A stretch of DNA of 8,414 nucleotides from DATJXG01 sp035500455 (GCA_035500455.1 DATJXG010000267.1:1-8414), one strand, 5' to 3'; counted from the first letter of the stretch, positions 1 to 6,292 are shown. The notes: generated from the sequence alone by a model not told the origin. Made by a program: numbers and translations.

Positions 1-26
1 GGTTTCGGCGGCCTGCCGGGCGAGCG

Positions 27-32
27 TATAAT
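27..32 (+). promoter_or_regulatory. candidate -10 box of the 2H-phosphoesterase gene
   Basis: A perfect TATAAT hexamer lies 13 bases before the ATG at 46. A sigma-70 start point would fall near 38-40, leaving a leader of only about 6-8 bases. The matching -35 position (about 3-9) reads TTTCGG/TTCGGC, a weak match. No Shine-Dalgarno sequence is visible between the box and the ATG, which fits a leaderless or very short-leader transcript. Chance occurrence of a hexamer is possible. Confidence 0.4.
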
Positions 33-45
33 TTTCGCTGTCATC

Positions 46-600
46 ATGCCGTCTGCGCGTTACGCCTTAGTCACTTATGTAAAGGACCCGGTCGGGGAAT
101 TTGTCGAGCGCCTGCGCAAGGAACTCCATCCGGAGCTTCCCCATCTGGCGGCCCATGTCACCCTGCTGCCGCCCCGCAACCTCCACGGAACGGAAAAGGA
201 AGCGGAAGAAGTGCTGGCGGAAGTCTGCAGCGAGGTCGAGCCCTTCGAAGTCTCCATGGGGGAAGTCGAGACTTTCATCCCCGCCACGCCGACCGTGTTC
301 ATCCGCGTAGGGCACGAAGCCTACCGCATGCGCGAACTGCACGACCGCCTCAACCGCGGCGCCCTGCTCAACCGGGAAGAATGGAACTACATGCCCCACC
401 TGACCATCGCCAAGATGAGCACCGAAGAGCAGGCGCAGCATGCCTACCTGGTGGCGCGGCGAAAATGGACGCGCTATGAAGGCAGCCGCTGCATTCAGGT
501 TCGCGCGTTGACCTTCGTGCGGGAAGAGGCCGCGAATCACTGGGTGGATTTGGCGGGCTTGCCGCTGGGACGCAGTCTGGTCTCGCGGCTTGATGGTTAA
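46..600 (+). CDS. 2'-5' RNA ligase-like protein (2H phosphoesterase superfamily)
   Basis: The 184-residue protein carries the two H-x-T motifs that define the 2H phosphoesterase fold: H37-V-T39 in the context AAHVTLLPP, and H118-L-T120 in the context MPHLTIAKM. The spacing and the total length of about 180 residues are normal for the bacterial 2'-5' RNA ligase / LigT-like family. In this family the two histidines act on 2',3'-cyclic phosphate or 2'-5' phosphodiester bonds in RNA, or on small cyclic nucleotides; the physiological substrate here cannot be read from sequence. The protein is probably cytoplasmic, since no signal peptide or membrane segment is visible. The start at 46 is preferred because the fold's first strand (RYALVTYV) begins at residue 5. 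There is no Shine-Dalgarno sequence. The next gene lies 186 bases downstream behind its own signals, so this is probably a single-gene unit, unless it is cotranscribed from upstream of the window. Confidence 0.85.
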   Translation: MPSARYALVTYVKDPVGEFVERLRKELHPELPHLAAHVTLLPPRNLHGTEKEAEEVLAEVCSEVEPFEVSMGEVETFIPATPTVFIRVGHEAYRMRELHDRLNRGALLNREEWNYMPHLTIAKMSTEEQAQHAYLVARRKWTRYEGSRCIQVRALTFVREEAANHWVDLAGLPLGRSLVSRLDG

Positions 601-679
601 ACCCCGCGTTTTTCGGCCTTCCTGCCGCTGTTTCCGCGTTTCTTCGGGCTGACTTCCGTCACCTCCTGTCTCGCCAAAG

Positions 680-723
680 TACATGTATCCCCGTGCGTTG
701 CCATCCCGGGTACGCGGGCGTAC
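680..723. promoter_or_regulatory. two small palindromes upstream of the dehydrogenase-like gene
   Basis: TACATGTA (680-687) is a perfect 8-base palindrome. GTACGC-GG-GCGTAC (710-723) is a perfect 6-base inverted repeat with a two-base centre. Their centres are 33 bases apart, close to three helical turns. The second overlaps the spacer and -10 of the candidate promoter. This arrangement is compatible with an operator, but no regulator is known from the sequence. Confidence 0.35.
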
Positions 724-726
724 ATA
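698..726 (+). promoter_or_regulatory. candidate sigma-70-type promoter for the dehydrogenase-like gene
   Basis: TTGCCA (698-703; 5 of 6 to consensus) is followed after 17 bases by TACATA (721-726; 3 of 6 to consensus). The predicted start near 733 would give a leader of about 55 bases before the ATG at 787. The -35 match is good and the -10 is poor, so this is tentative. Confidence 0.28.
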
Positions 727-776
727 GGTAATGGATCACACGCTTTTCCACCTCCCCGGAATCAAAAAACCAGCCG

Positions 777-781
777 AAGGA
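777..781 (+). promoter_or_regulatory. ribosome binding site of the dehydrogenase-like gene
   Basis: AAGGA ends five bases before the ATG at 787, a standard Shine-Dalgarno distance. It fixes the start to the codon that directly precedes the Rossmann strand MQIGVYGSGYLG. Confidence 0.7.
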
Positions 782-786
782 ACGAT

Positions 787-2055
787 ATGCAAATCGGTGT
801 CTATGGATCGGGGTATCTGGGGACGATTATCTCCGCCTGCCTGGCGGACTTCGGTACCCCCGTGACCTGCTGCCATCCGGACAGCTCGCGCATGGTGGAG
901 ATGGCCCAGGGGAATGTCCCCTTCTACGAGAAAAACCTGAACGAGGTGATCCGGCGCAACGTGCGCTGCGGGCGGCTGGTGTATTCCACCGATATCGAGT
1001 CTTTTGCCCGCAAATCGCAGTTCATTTTCCTGGCGGAAGATACGCCGCGGCAGCTCGACAGCCTGGTGGTCCGCATCGCCCGCCTGGCTCCGAAGGCGAC
1101 CATTCTTTCGGTGATTACGCCGGTCGCCGTGGGCACCGCCACTTCCCTGGAAAATTGCCTTCGCGAGGAGAAACTGGAGGCCACCATCGTCTCGCAGCCG
1201 GTGTTCTTTACTCCCGGTTGCGCCGTCGAGGACTTCAACTGGCCCGACCGCATTCTGCTGGGGACTTCTTCCAACGAAGCGGTCCTGATCGTAAAGCAGA
1301 TTTTTCATCCCCTGGTGATGCGCGGCGTGCCGGTGATCGTAACCAACCACGAAACTGCGGAACTGGTGCGCCAGGCGAGTACCGCGTTCGTGGCCACCAA
1401 GATTTCCTTCATCAACGAGATGGCGTCATTGTGCGAAAAGGTGAGCGCGGACGCGGTGAATCTTTCCCTGGCTTTGGGCCTGGACAAGAAGATCGCGCCC
1501 CGCTGCCTGCAACCCGGCGCCGGCATGGGCGGCCTGTTCGCCGACTCCGATATGGATTCGCTGGTGGAATTGGCCCGCGCCAAAGACATCACGCTCAGCG
1601 TGCTGAGCGCCGCTCGCGAGGTGAACCACGGTTTCGCCGACCGCATGGTGGAGAAAATCTCCACCATGGTCCATCCCTTGCAGAACAAGAATGTCGGCAT
1701 ACTCGGCCTGGCGTTCAAGCCCAACACTAATTCCGTAGCCGGATCGGGAGCCATGCGCCTGGCCCAGAGCCTGATCGCCAAAGGGGCGCGGGTGCGTGCC
1801 TACGATCCGGTGGCGATTCCCGACGCCCGCATGGAACTGAACGGCACGGTGCAATACTGCGAATCCGCGTACGCCGCCGCCGAGGGAGTGGATGCCCTGG
1901 TCGTCGGCACCGGCTGGCCCGAGTTCCGCGGCCTGGATTTCGACCGCATCAAGCACCTGCTGAATCGCCCCCTCATCGTGGATACCAAGAACCTGCTCGA
2001 CTCCACGCGCCTGCGCGCCCTGGGATTCGAGTACGTAGGCATGGGCCGGGGATAG
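787..2055 (+). CDS. UDP-glucose/GDP-mannose dehydrogenase-family protein with a degenerate active site
   Basis: The 422-residue length is normal for UDP-glucose 6-dehydrogenases. The N-terminal Rossmann domain starts at G7-S-G-Y-L-G12. Family signatures follow in order: AVEDF..PDRI (146-156), the central dimer helix AFVATKISFINE (200-211), GAGMGG (244-249), the C-terminal UDP-binding domain entry ILGLAFKPNT (305-314), ARVRAYDPVA (335-343) and WPEFRGLD (377-384). Canonical members oxidise a UDP-sugar to the uronic acid with two NAD, supplying exopolysaccharide or envelope precursors. Here the residues that do this are changed. The nucleophilic Cys of GGSCFPKD is F251, the two Glu of PEFLREG are V139 and P143, and the Lys and Asn of KxxxN are R195 and T199. 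Only the Asp (D255) is kept. The Asp that usually holds the NAD ribose is H30. Ordinary UDP-glucose dehydrogenase activity is therefore doubtful; a pseudoenzyme or altered chemistry is likelier. The reading frame is intact with normal codon use, so it does not look like a decaying pseudogene. Confidence 0.85.
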   Translation: MQIGVYGSGYLGTIISACLADFGTPVTCCHPDSSRMVEMAQGNVPFYEKNLNEVIRRNVRCGRLVYSTDIESFARKSQFIFLAEDTPRQLDSLVVRIARLAPKATILSVITPVAVGTATSLENCLREEKLEATIVSQPVFFTPGCAVEDFNWPDRILLGTSSNEAVLIVKQIFHPLVMRGVPVIVTNHETAELVRQASTAFVATKISFINEMASLCEKVSADAVNLSLALGLDKKIAPRCLQPGAGMGGLFADSDMDSLVELARAKDITLSVLSAAREVNHGFADRMVEKISTMVHPLQNKNVGILGLAFKPNTNSVAGSGAMRLAQSLIAKGARVRAYDPVAIPDARMELNGTVQYCESAYAAAEGVDALVVGTGWPEFRGLDFDRIKHLLNRPLIVDTKNLLDSTRLRALGFEYVGMGRG

Positions 2056-2089
2056 CAGGGAGCGCGCACCGCTTCCAGTCGCCTCCCTG
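2056..2089 (+). other. hairpin just after the dehydrogenase-like gene
   Basis: CAGGGAG (2056-2062) and CTCCCTG (2083-2089) form a perfect 7-base inverted repeat around a 20-base loop, starting at the first base after the stop codon. No T-tract follows, so it does not qualify as a classical intrinsic terminator. It could stabilise the 3' end of the message or assist Rho-type termination. Confidence 0.3.
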
Positions 2090-2171
2090 GCTCTGCTCGA
2101 CACCGCCTGTTTTCGCGTCTCCTACCTCAACGATGAAAACCCGCAGTGTGGCAGGGACCCCTGTCCTCTAT

Positions 2172-2195
2172 CACAGCCTTCCGCAGAAGCCCCAG
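2172..2195 (+). repeat. imperfect direct repeat, copy 1
   Basis: The core CCGCAGAAGCCCCAG (2181-2195) matches 2260-2274 at 14 of 15 bases. The match extends upstream as CACAG...T with a three-base insertion (CCT) relative to the second copy. The two copies start 82 bases apart and lie upstream of the receptor gene. They could be protein-binding sites or the trace of an ancient duplication. Confidence 0.5.
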
Positions 2196-2253
2196 TCAAG
2201 AATTTCATCGCCAAATCCGTGTGCCGGCGATCACTTCCACGAGTGACGTTGAA

Positions 2254-2274
2254 CACAGTCCGTAGAAGCCCCAG
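2254..2274 (+). repeat. imperfect direct repeat, copy 2
   Basis: CACAGT followed by CCGTAGAAGCCCCAG is the second copy of the repeat at 2172-2195. It differs by one substitution in the 15-base core and by lack of three bases in the upstream part. It is not flanked by anything that looks like a transposase gene. Confidence 0.5.
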
Positions 2275-2316
2275 GGCATAGATTTTGGGCGTCCGTAAAC
2301 GCTCCCGGATTTCGCC

Positions 2317-2335
2317 CACTCTCTGAAAGGGAGTG
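2317..2335 (+). other. hairpin in the receptor upstream region
   Basis: CACTCTC (2317-2323) pairs with GGGAGTG (2329-2335), giving seven pairs including one G-T wobble, around a TGAAA loop. No T-run follows, so it is not a terminator. It would be an RNA structure only if the receptor transcript starts upstream of here. Confidence 0.35.
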
Positions 2336-2398
2336 CGATTGCGTGAGTGCACAAGCTGTTCTTCTATCGCTTGATTTGACCTATGAGCGAACGGTGCG

Positions 2399-2423
2399 GG
2401 CGAAGCTTGCAGCACGCTTCGCC
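2399..2423 (+). other. strong hairpin in the receptor upstream region
   Basis: GGCGAAGC (2399-2406) and GCTTCGCC (2416-2423) are perfect complements around a nine-base loop, with one further G-T pair possible (2398 with 2424). The sequence after it is T-rich but interrupted (CGTGTTGTTGG), so an intrinsic terminator is unlikely. It may be a leader structure or an operator. Confidence 0.4.
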
Positions 2424-2548
2424 TCGTGTTGTTGGAGAACCGTGATCTCGATCCCGGATGCAAGTCTCTCGTACGGCTTTCAATACGCCTCACTTCAGGC
2501 GGCCACCGGCTGGTTGCCGGCCCGGCTCCGGAGGCAATTCATACATAA

Positions 2549-2578
2549 ATGAGAATCTTCAAAGGAAAATTCATATGA
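2549..2578 (+). CDS. possible nine-codon leader peptide overlapping the receptor start
   Basis: An ATG at 2549 opens a frame MRIFKGKFI that ends in TGA at 2576-2578. This stop overlaps the receptor ATG (2575-2577) as ATGA, the arrangement typical of translational coupling. A GGAGG lies at 2530-2534 but is 14 bases from the ATG, which is long for a ribosome binding site. The receptor's own Shine-Dalgarno lies within the mini-ORF. Such a short frame can arise by chance, so confidence is low. Confidence 0.22.
   Translation: MRIFKGKFI
2561..2566 (+). promoter_or_regulatory. ribosome binding site of the TonB-dependent receptor
   Basis: AAAGGA ends eight bases before the ATG at 2575. It favours this ATG over the in-frame ATG at 2458, which would add 39 residues without signal-peptide character ahead of the evident signal sequence. 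Confidence 0.7.
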
Positions 2579-5500
2579 AGAGAATCGTCGTCGAACTATT
2601 TAGGCGTGAGACACGCAGTCACTCTTTTGGACGCCTTGCTCTACTGGTCCTCTGCGTGTTCCTGCTGGGTCTGCCCGTCCTGTATGCGCAGACTACCGGC
2701 ACATTGCTCGGCACCATTTCCGATCAAACCGGAGCTGTGATTCCTGCCGCGAAGGTCTTGTTGTTGAACGAATCCACGGGAGACATGCGGCAGACCACGG
2801 CAAACGAGGTCGGCCGCTTCACCTTTGCCGGAGTGCTTCCCGGCACCTACACGGTCCGCGTTTCGATGGCGGATTTCAAGACCTGGCAGCGCACCGGTTA
2901 CATCATGAACGCCAGCGACACCCGCGATCTCAGCGACATCCACCTTGAGGTGGGTGGCGTCGGTCAAATGGTCACAGTTGAAAGCGCCACCGCGCAGGTT
3001 GACCTGGTGAACAGCGGAGAGCGTTCGGCCATGCTTACCTCCCAGGAACTGAACAGCCTGGCGCTGGTGAGCCGCAACGTCTCGGAACTATTGAAGGTCC
3101 TGCCGGGCGTGACCAGTGTGGCCACCGGCCCCGGAAGCGGCAATGGGCTGGGCTTTGACTTTACCAATTCCAGCTCGACCGGAAGCGCAATCGGAGTAGG
3201 ACTTTCCACCAACGGCGCGCCCTACCGCGGCGGCTCCATGCTGCTGATGGACGGCGCTAACATCATCGATCCGGGCTGCAACTGCTGGTCCACCGCAGTC
3301 ATGAACCCGGAGATGACGCAGGAAGTAAAGGTCAGCACTTCAAACTTCGCCGCCGACCAGCCAAACGGACCGGTGGTGTTCTCGGGAATCAGTAAGTCCG
3401 GCACCGAGCGCTACCACGGCAGCGCCTACTTCACGGCGCGCAACTCGGTCCTCAACTCCAATACCTGGCAGAACGACCAGAACGGCGTCGCGAAGCCGGA
3501 TGCTGCCTGGTACTACCCGGGCGGCAACTTCGGCGGCCCCGTTCCCTTTACTCATAACAAGGTGCTCTTCTGGACCGGTTACGAATACTACTGGCAGAAG
3601 CTGCCCTCAGCGAACCCGCTGACCGCGTGGGTTCCCACCGACAGCATGCGCGGCGGAAACTTCAGTCCGGCGGCTGCGGACAACGCCGCGGCCTGCGCCG
3701 GCGCCGGAGGCTTCAGCGCCACCGCCACCAACTTCTGCAACGACCTGTCAGGCACCGTCCTTCCCAATGGAACGCTGCTGACCGGCACCACCATCCCCGG
3801 CAGCGCCATAGACCCCAACATGGTCAACCTGATGAAGGCATACTTCCCGGAGCCGAACGCCGATCCGGCCAACGGCTACAACTGGTATCTCCCCATCAGT
3901 TCCCAGCAGAACGGCTACGTCTATCGCGCGCGCGTGGACTACAACATCACTCAAAACACGAAGCTGTTCGTCGCCTACCAGTACGGCAACAACAGCTCAT
4001 TCCAGCCGGCGCACATCTGGTGGAACCCCGGCAACTCGGTTCCGTTCCCCGGCGGCGGCATCAGCAATCCGACCGGCAGCAAAACCTTGTCGGCCAATTT
4101 CCTACACGTCTTCGGTCCCACGCTGACGAACGAAATGATCGTCACCTGGAACCATCTTGCCAGCCCCTACTCACCCAATGACCTGAGCGCCGCCTACCGC
4201 AGCACCATCGGATGGAACTATGCCACCGTGTTCTCCGGCGGCAGCAACGATCTGATGGCGCCCAGCGTTTACGCCGCCTCCGACCGCAGCTTTGGCGAGA
4301 TGTCGCAAGGCGACGTCTTCCAGCACGGCGGCCAGTTCGGCTTGACCAAGGCCACGCCGTCGTACCAGGACAACGTAACCAAAGTATTCCGCAACCACAC
4401 CTTCAAAGCGGGATTCTTCTACAACATGGTCGGCAACTACCAGGTGAACTATGTCCGGCCCAATGGCGTGCTGGCCTTTGACTCCATCGACAGCAGCGTC
4501 ACCAACATGCTGGACGGCAACTTTTATGGGTCGAAGAACCCGATGGCGAACTTCCTGATGGGAATCGCCTACGGCAATTCGGCCGGCCCCTACTATCACA
4601 CCGGCGCCTATCAGGAAGACAGCCAGACTGACATCTTCGATATGGCGTATCGCACTTACTCCTTCTACGGCCTCGACGACTGGAAAGTGAATCACCGCTT
4701 GACCGTCGACGTCGGCTTCCGCTTTGACCACATCGGCCGCTGGTACGAGCGCACCGGCACCGGCATGGCGGTTTGGCTGCCCAGTCTGTACCAGACCGAT
4801 CTGACCGACAACCGGCTGAACCCCGGGGTTCGCTGGCACGGAATCGATCCCGGAATTCCGCTGAGCGGCTCGCAGGCGACAACCCTGTTCGTTTCGCCAC
4901 GCTTCGGCCTGGCTTACGACGTGTTCGGCACCGGCAAAACCGTAGTCCGCGGCGGCTGGGGCGAGTATCGCTGGAACGATCAGTACAACGACTACTCCGG
5001 CGATCTTTCCACCGCGCAAGGCCTGCAGACGTTCAACACTCCCGCCGGCAGGTCGATCTTCGTCAGCCAACTGGGACCGTCGTTACTGAACCTGGTCAGC
5101 GCTTCGGGATCGGGCAGCATTTATGCTGCTGACCCCAACGATCACCAGGTCCCGGTCACCTATGCCTACAACTTCACCATCTCGCAGCAGATGCCCTGGC
5201 ATTCGCTGTTGGAAGCGGGATACGTGGGCAATCGCACTGAAAACCTGCTGATGGGCGGCCAGAGCGGCGCGGCCGGCATCGGCGGTTCGGACTTCATCAA
5301 CGTCAACAAAATTCCGCTGGGCGGATTGTTCGGCGATGACCCTGTGACCGGAGCGGTTCGTCCGGCCAACCTGGAATCGTCGGGCACCTCCGGCGCCTGG
5401 GACTATCAACACTACTTCCCCTACTGGCAGGGTTATGGGACCAACCAGGTGCGGATCGGGGAGCACGTCGGCTACTCCAACTACAACGGGTTGCAGTTCG

Positions 5501-6240
5501 CCTGGGTCAAGCAGACCAGCCGGCTCACCTTCAACCTGAATTACACCTGGTCGAAGTCGCTGGGAATCGTCAACTCCACGGTGGACGCGTTCTCCGTGCA
5601 CGGCAACTATGGCGTACTGAACATCGATCGTCCGCACGTTATCAACACTTCCTACTCCTACAATTTCGGCAACCCGTACCACGGGAATGCCGCATTCAGG
5701 GGAGCGGTGAACGGCTGGACGATCTCCGGAACCACTACCTGGCAGTCCGGGGCCAACCTGCAAGGGCTGACCAGCCAGAACCTCAACCTGTCGCTGCAGG
5801 ACTCGGATGGCAACAGCATCACCACCCGGACCTACTACGGCACCAACGTAGGAGAGATCCTGCCGGCTTACACCTGCGATCCCGGCAGCGGGCTCTCGGG
5901 CAACGAGAAAATCAACCTCTCCTGCCTGACGGCTCCCGCCATCGGGGCGTATGGCGCGCGGCAACTGCCGTACGTCAGTGGCCCGGCCTACTTTAACCAG
6001 GACCTCGCGGTCCACAAGAACTTCGCGATCACCGAACGGCAGAATGTGGAGTTCCGCCTGTCGGCGTTCAACCTGTTCAATCACCCGCTCTGGGCCTTCA
6101 GCGGCGGCAACCTGTTGAACCTGTCGCTGCAGCAGTCCGGTACATCGTGGGTGCCCAACGGGCTGGCCAGCAACTGGGGCCAGGTGGACACCAAGAGCGG
6201 CAGCCGCATCGTGCAACTGGGCGTGAAGTACACCTTCTAA
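2575..6240 (+). CDS. Oar-like TonB-dependent outer-membrane receptor with carboxypeptidase-regulatory-like domain
   Basis: The 1221-residue protein begins with a basic n-region and a hydrophobic core (LALLVLCVFLLGLPVLYA, 21-38); signal peptidase cleavage is likely around residues 38-39. Residues about 41-122 are a carboxypeptidase regulatory-like (CarboxypepD_reg) beta-sandwich (GTLLGTISDQTGAVIPAAKV... ending YTVRV...). Residues from about 145 (LTSQELNSLALVSRNVSELLKVLPGV) resemble the TonB plug. LLMDGANIIDPGCNCW, TQEVKVSTSNFAADQ.NGPVV and SKSGTERYHGSAYFTARNSVLNSN are patterns of the Oar-like receptors abundant in Acidobacteriota. The rest is a long beta-barrel rich in aromatic and Asn/Gly turns, ending in KYTF with a terminal Phe, as outer-membrane proteins do. 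It should import or bind a large substrate using TonB-ExbBD energy; the ligand is unknown. No SusD-like partner is adjacent, and a terminator follows, so it is probably monocistronic. Mature cysteines lie in three close pairs (235/237, 374/388, 1101/1117). Confidence 0.9.
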   Translation: MKRIVVELFRRETRSHSFGRLALLVLCVFLLGLPVLYAQTTGTLLGTISDQTGAVIPAAKVLLLNESTGDMRQTTANEVGRFTFAGVLPGTYTVRVSMADFKTWQRTGYIMNASDTRDLSDIHLEVGGVGQMVTVESATAQVDLVNSGERSAMLTSQELNSLALVSRNVSELLKVLPGVTSVATGPGSGNGLGFDFTNSSSTGSAIGVGLSTNGAPYRGGSMLLMDGANIIDPGCNCWSTAVMNPEMTQEVKVSTSNFAADQPNGPVVFSGISKSGTERYHGSAYFTARNSVLNSNTWQNDQNGVAKPDAAWYYPGGNFGGPVPFTHNKVLFWTGYEYYWQKLPSANPLTAWVPTDSMRGGNFSPAAADNAAACAGAGGFSATATNFCNDLSGTVLPNGTLLTGTTIPGSAIDPNMVNLMKAYFPEPNADPANGYNWYLPISSQQNGYVYRARVDYNITQNTKLFVAYQYGNNSSFQPAHIWWNPGNSVPFPGGGISNPTGSKTLSANFLHVFGPTLTNEMIVTWNHLASPYSPNDLSAAYRSTIGWNYATVFSGGSNDLMAPSVYAASDRSFGEMSQGDVFQHGGQFGLTKATPSYQDNVTKVFRNHTFKAGFFYNMVGNYQVNYVRPNGVLAFDSIDSSVTNMLDGNFYGSKNPMANFLMGIAYGNSAGPYYHTGAYQEDSQTDIFDMAYRTYSFYGLDDWKVNHRLTVDVGFRFDHIGRWYERTGTGMAVWLPSLYQTDLTDNRLNPGVRWHGIDPGIPLSGSQATTLFVSPRFGLAYDVFGTGKTVVRGGWGEYRWNDQYNDYSGDLSTAQGLQTFNTPAGRSIFVSQLGPSLLNLVSASGSGSIYAADPNDHQVPVTYAYNFTISQQMPWHSLLEAGYVGNRTENLLMGGQSGAAGIGGSDFINVNKIPLGGLFGDDPVTGAVRPANLESSGTSGAWDYQHYFPYWQGYGTNQVRIGEHVGYSNYNGLQFAWVKQTSRLTFNLNYTWSKSLGIVNSTVDAFSVHGNYGVLNIDRPHVINTSYSYNFGNPYHGNAAFRGAVNGWTISGTTTWQSGANLQGLTSQNLNLSLQDSDGNSITTRTYYGTNVGEILPAYTCDPGSGLSGNEKINLSCLTAPAIGAYGARQLPYVSGPAYFNQDLAVHKNFAITERQNVEFRLSAFNLFNHPLWAFSGGNLLNLSLQQSGTSWVPNGLASNWGQVDTKSGSRIVQLGVKYTF

Positions 6241-6263
6241 CCTGACTCACCCTGCACGAATCG

Positions 6264-6292
6264 GGGGCGGGATTTATCCCGCCCCTCTTTTT
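6264..6292 (+). terminator. intrinsic terminator of the receptor gene
   Basis: GGGGCGGGA (6264-6272) and TCCCGCCCC (6277-6285) make a perfect nine-base stem with a TTTA loop, followed by TCTTTTT (6286-6292). It begins 23 bases after the receptor stop codon. This is a textbook Rho-independent terminator and separates the receptor from the transglycosylase gene. Confidence 0.92.

Larger units (their letters stand above)
2056..2574. other. 519-base intergenic region with no convincing gene
   Basis: Neither strand holds a recognisable protein. A 123-codon minus-strand frame (2122-2493) is Arg-rich and low in recognisable structure, with no family I recognise. The stretch holds an imperfect direct repeat (2172-2195 and 2254-2274), hairpins at 2317-2335 and 2399-2423, a small GC hairpin (CCGGC 2506-2510 with GCCGG 2516-2520), a short AT-rich patch (from 2536), a mini-ORF (2549-2578) and the receptor's Shine-Dalgarno. 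No convincing -35/-10 pair was found. It is probably the regulatory region and leader of the receptor gene, possibly with remnants of older sequence. Confidence 0.5.

Noticed and set aside
736..1350. 204-codon minus-strand open frame opposite the dehydrogenase-like gene
   Set aside because: It is antisense to the conserved Rossmann domain and has no recognisable protein features.
787..2055. Calling the dehydrogenase-like gene a functional ugd
   Set aside because: The full-length family match invites it, but loss of the catalytic Cys, both Glu and the Lys/Asn pair makes the functional name unsafe, so no gene symbol is given.
2056..2089. Hairpin after the dehydrogenase-like gene as an intrinsic terminator
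   Set aside because: The stem is perfect, but the loop is 20 bases and no T-tract follows, so it is listed only as a hairpin.
2376..2404. TTGACC as the -35 of a receptor promoter
   Set aside because: The sequence at the required distance is GGCGAA, with no resemblance to a -10 box.
2122..2493. 123-codon minus-strand open frame in the intergenic region
   Set aside because: It is not a shadow of a known gene, so I considered it seriously. However, it is Arg/Ser-rich, has no recognisable motif, and no clear ribosome binding site was identified. It stays a possibility to test by homology search.
2458..2574. Upstream in-frame extension of the receptor (ATG at 2458)
   Set aside because: The extra 39 residues would bury the signal peptide. 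The ATG at 2575 has a good Shine-Dalgarno sequence and a basic n-region directly before the hydrophobic core.
4171..5070. 299-codon minus-strand open frame under the receptor gene
   Set aside because: Same antisense shadow pattern, with a repetitive Val/Ala/Gly composition and no recognisable domain or ribosome binding site.
5083..6216. 377-codon minus-strand open frame under the receptor gene
   Set aside because: It is the complement of a well-supported receptor frame. Its translation is rich in Val, Arg, Gly and Ala with no family resemblance, as expected for antisense shadows in GC-rich DNA.
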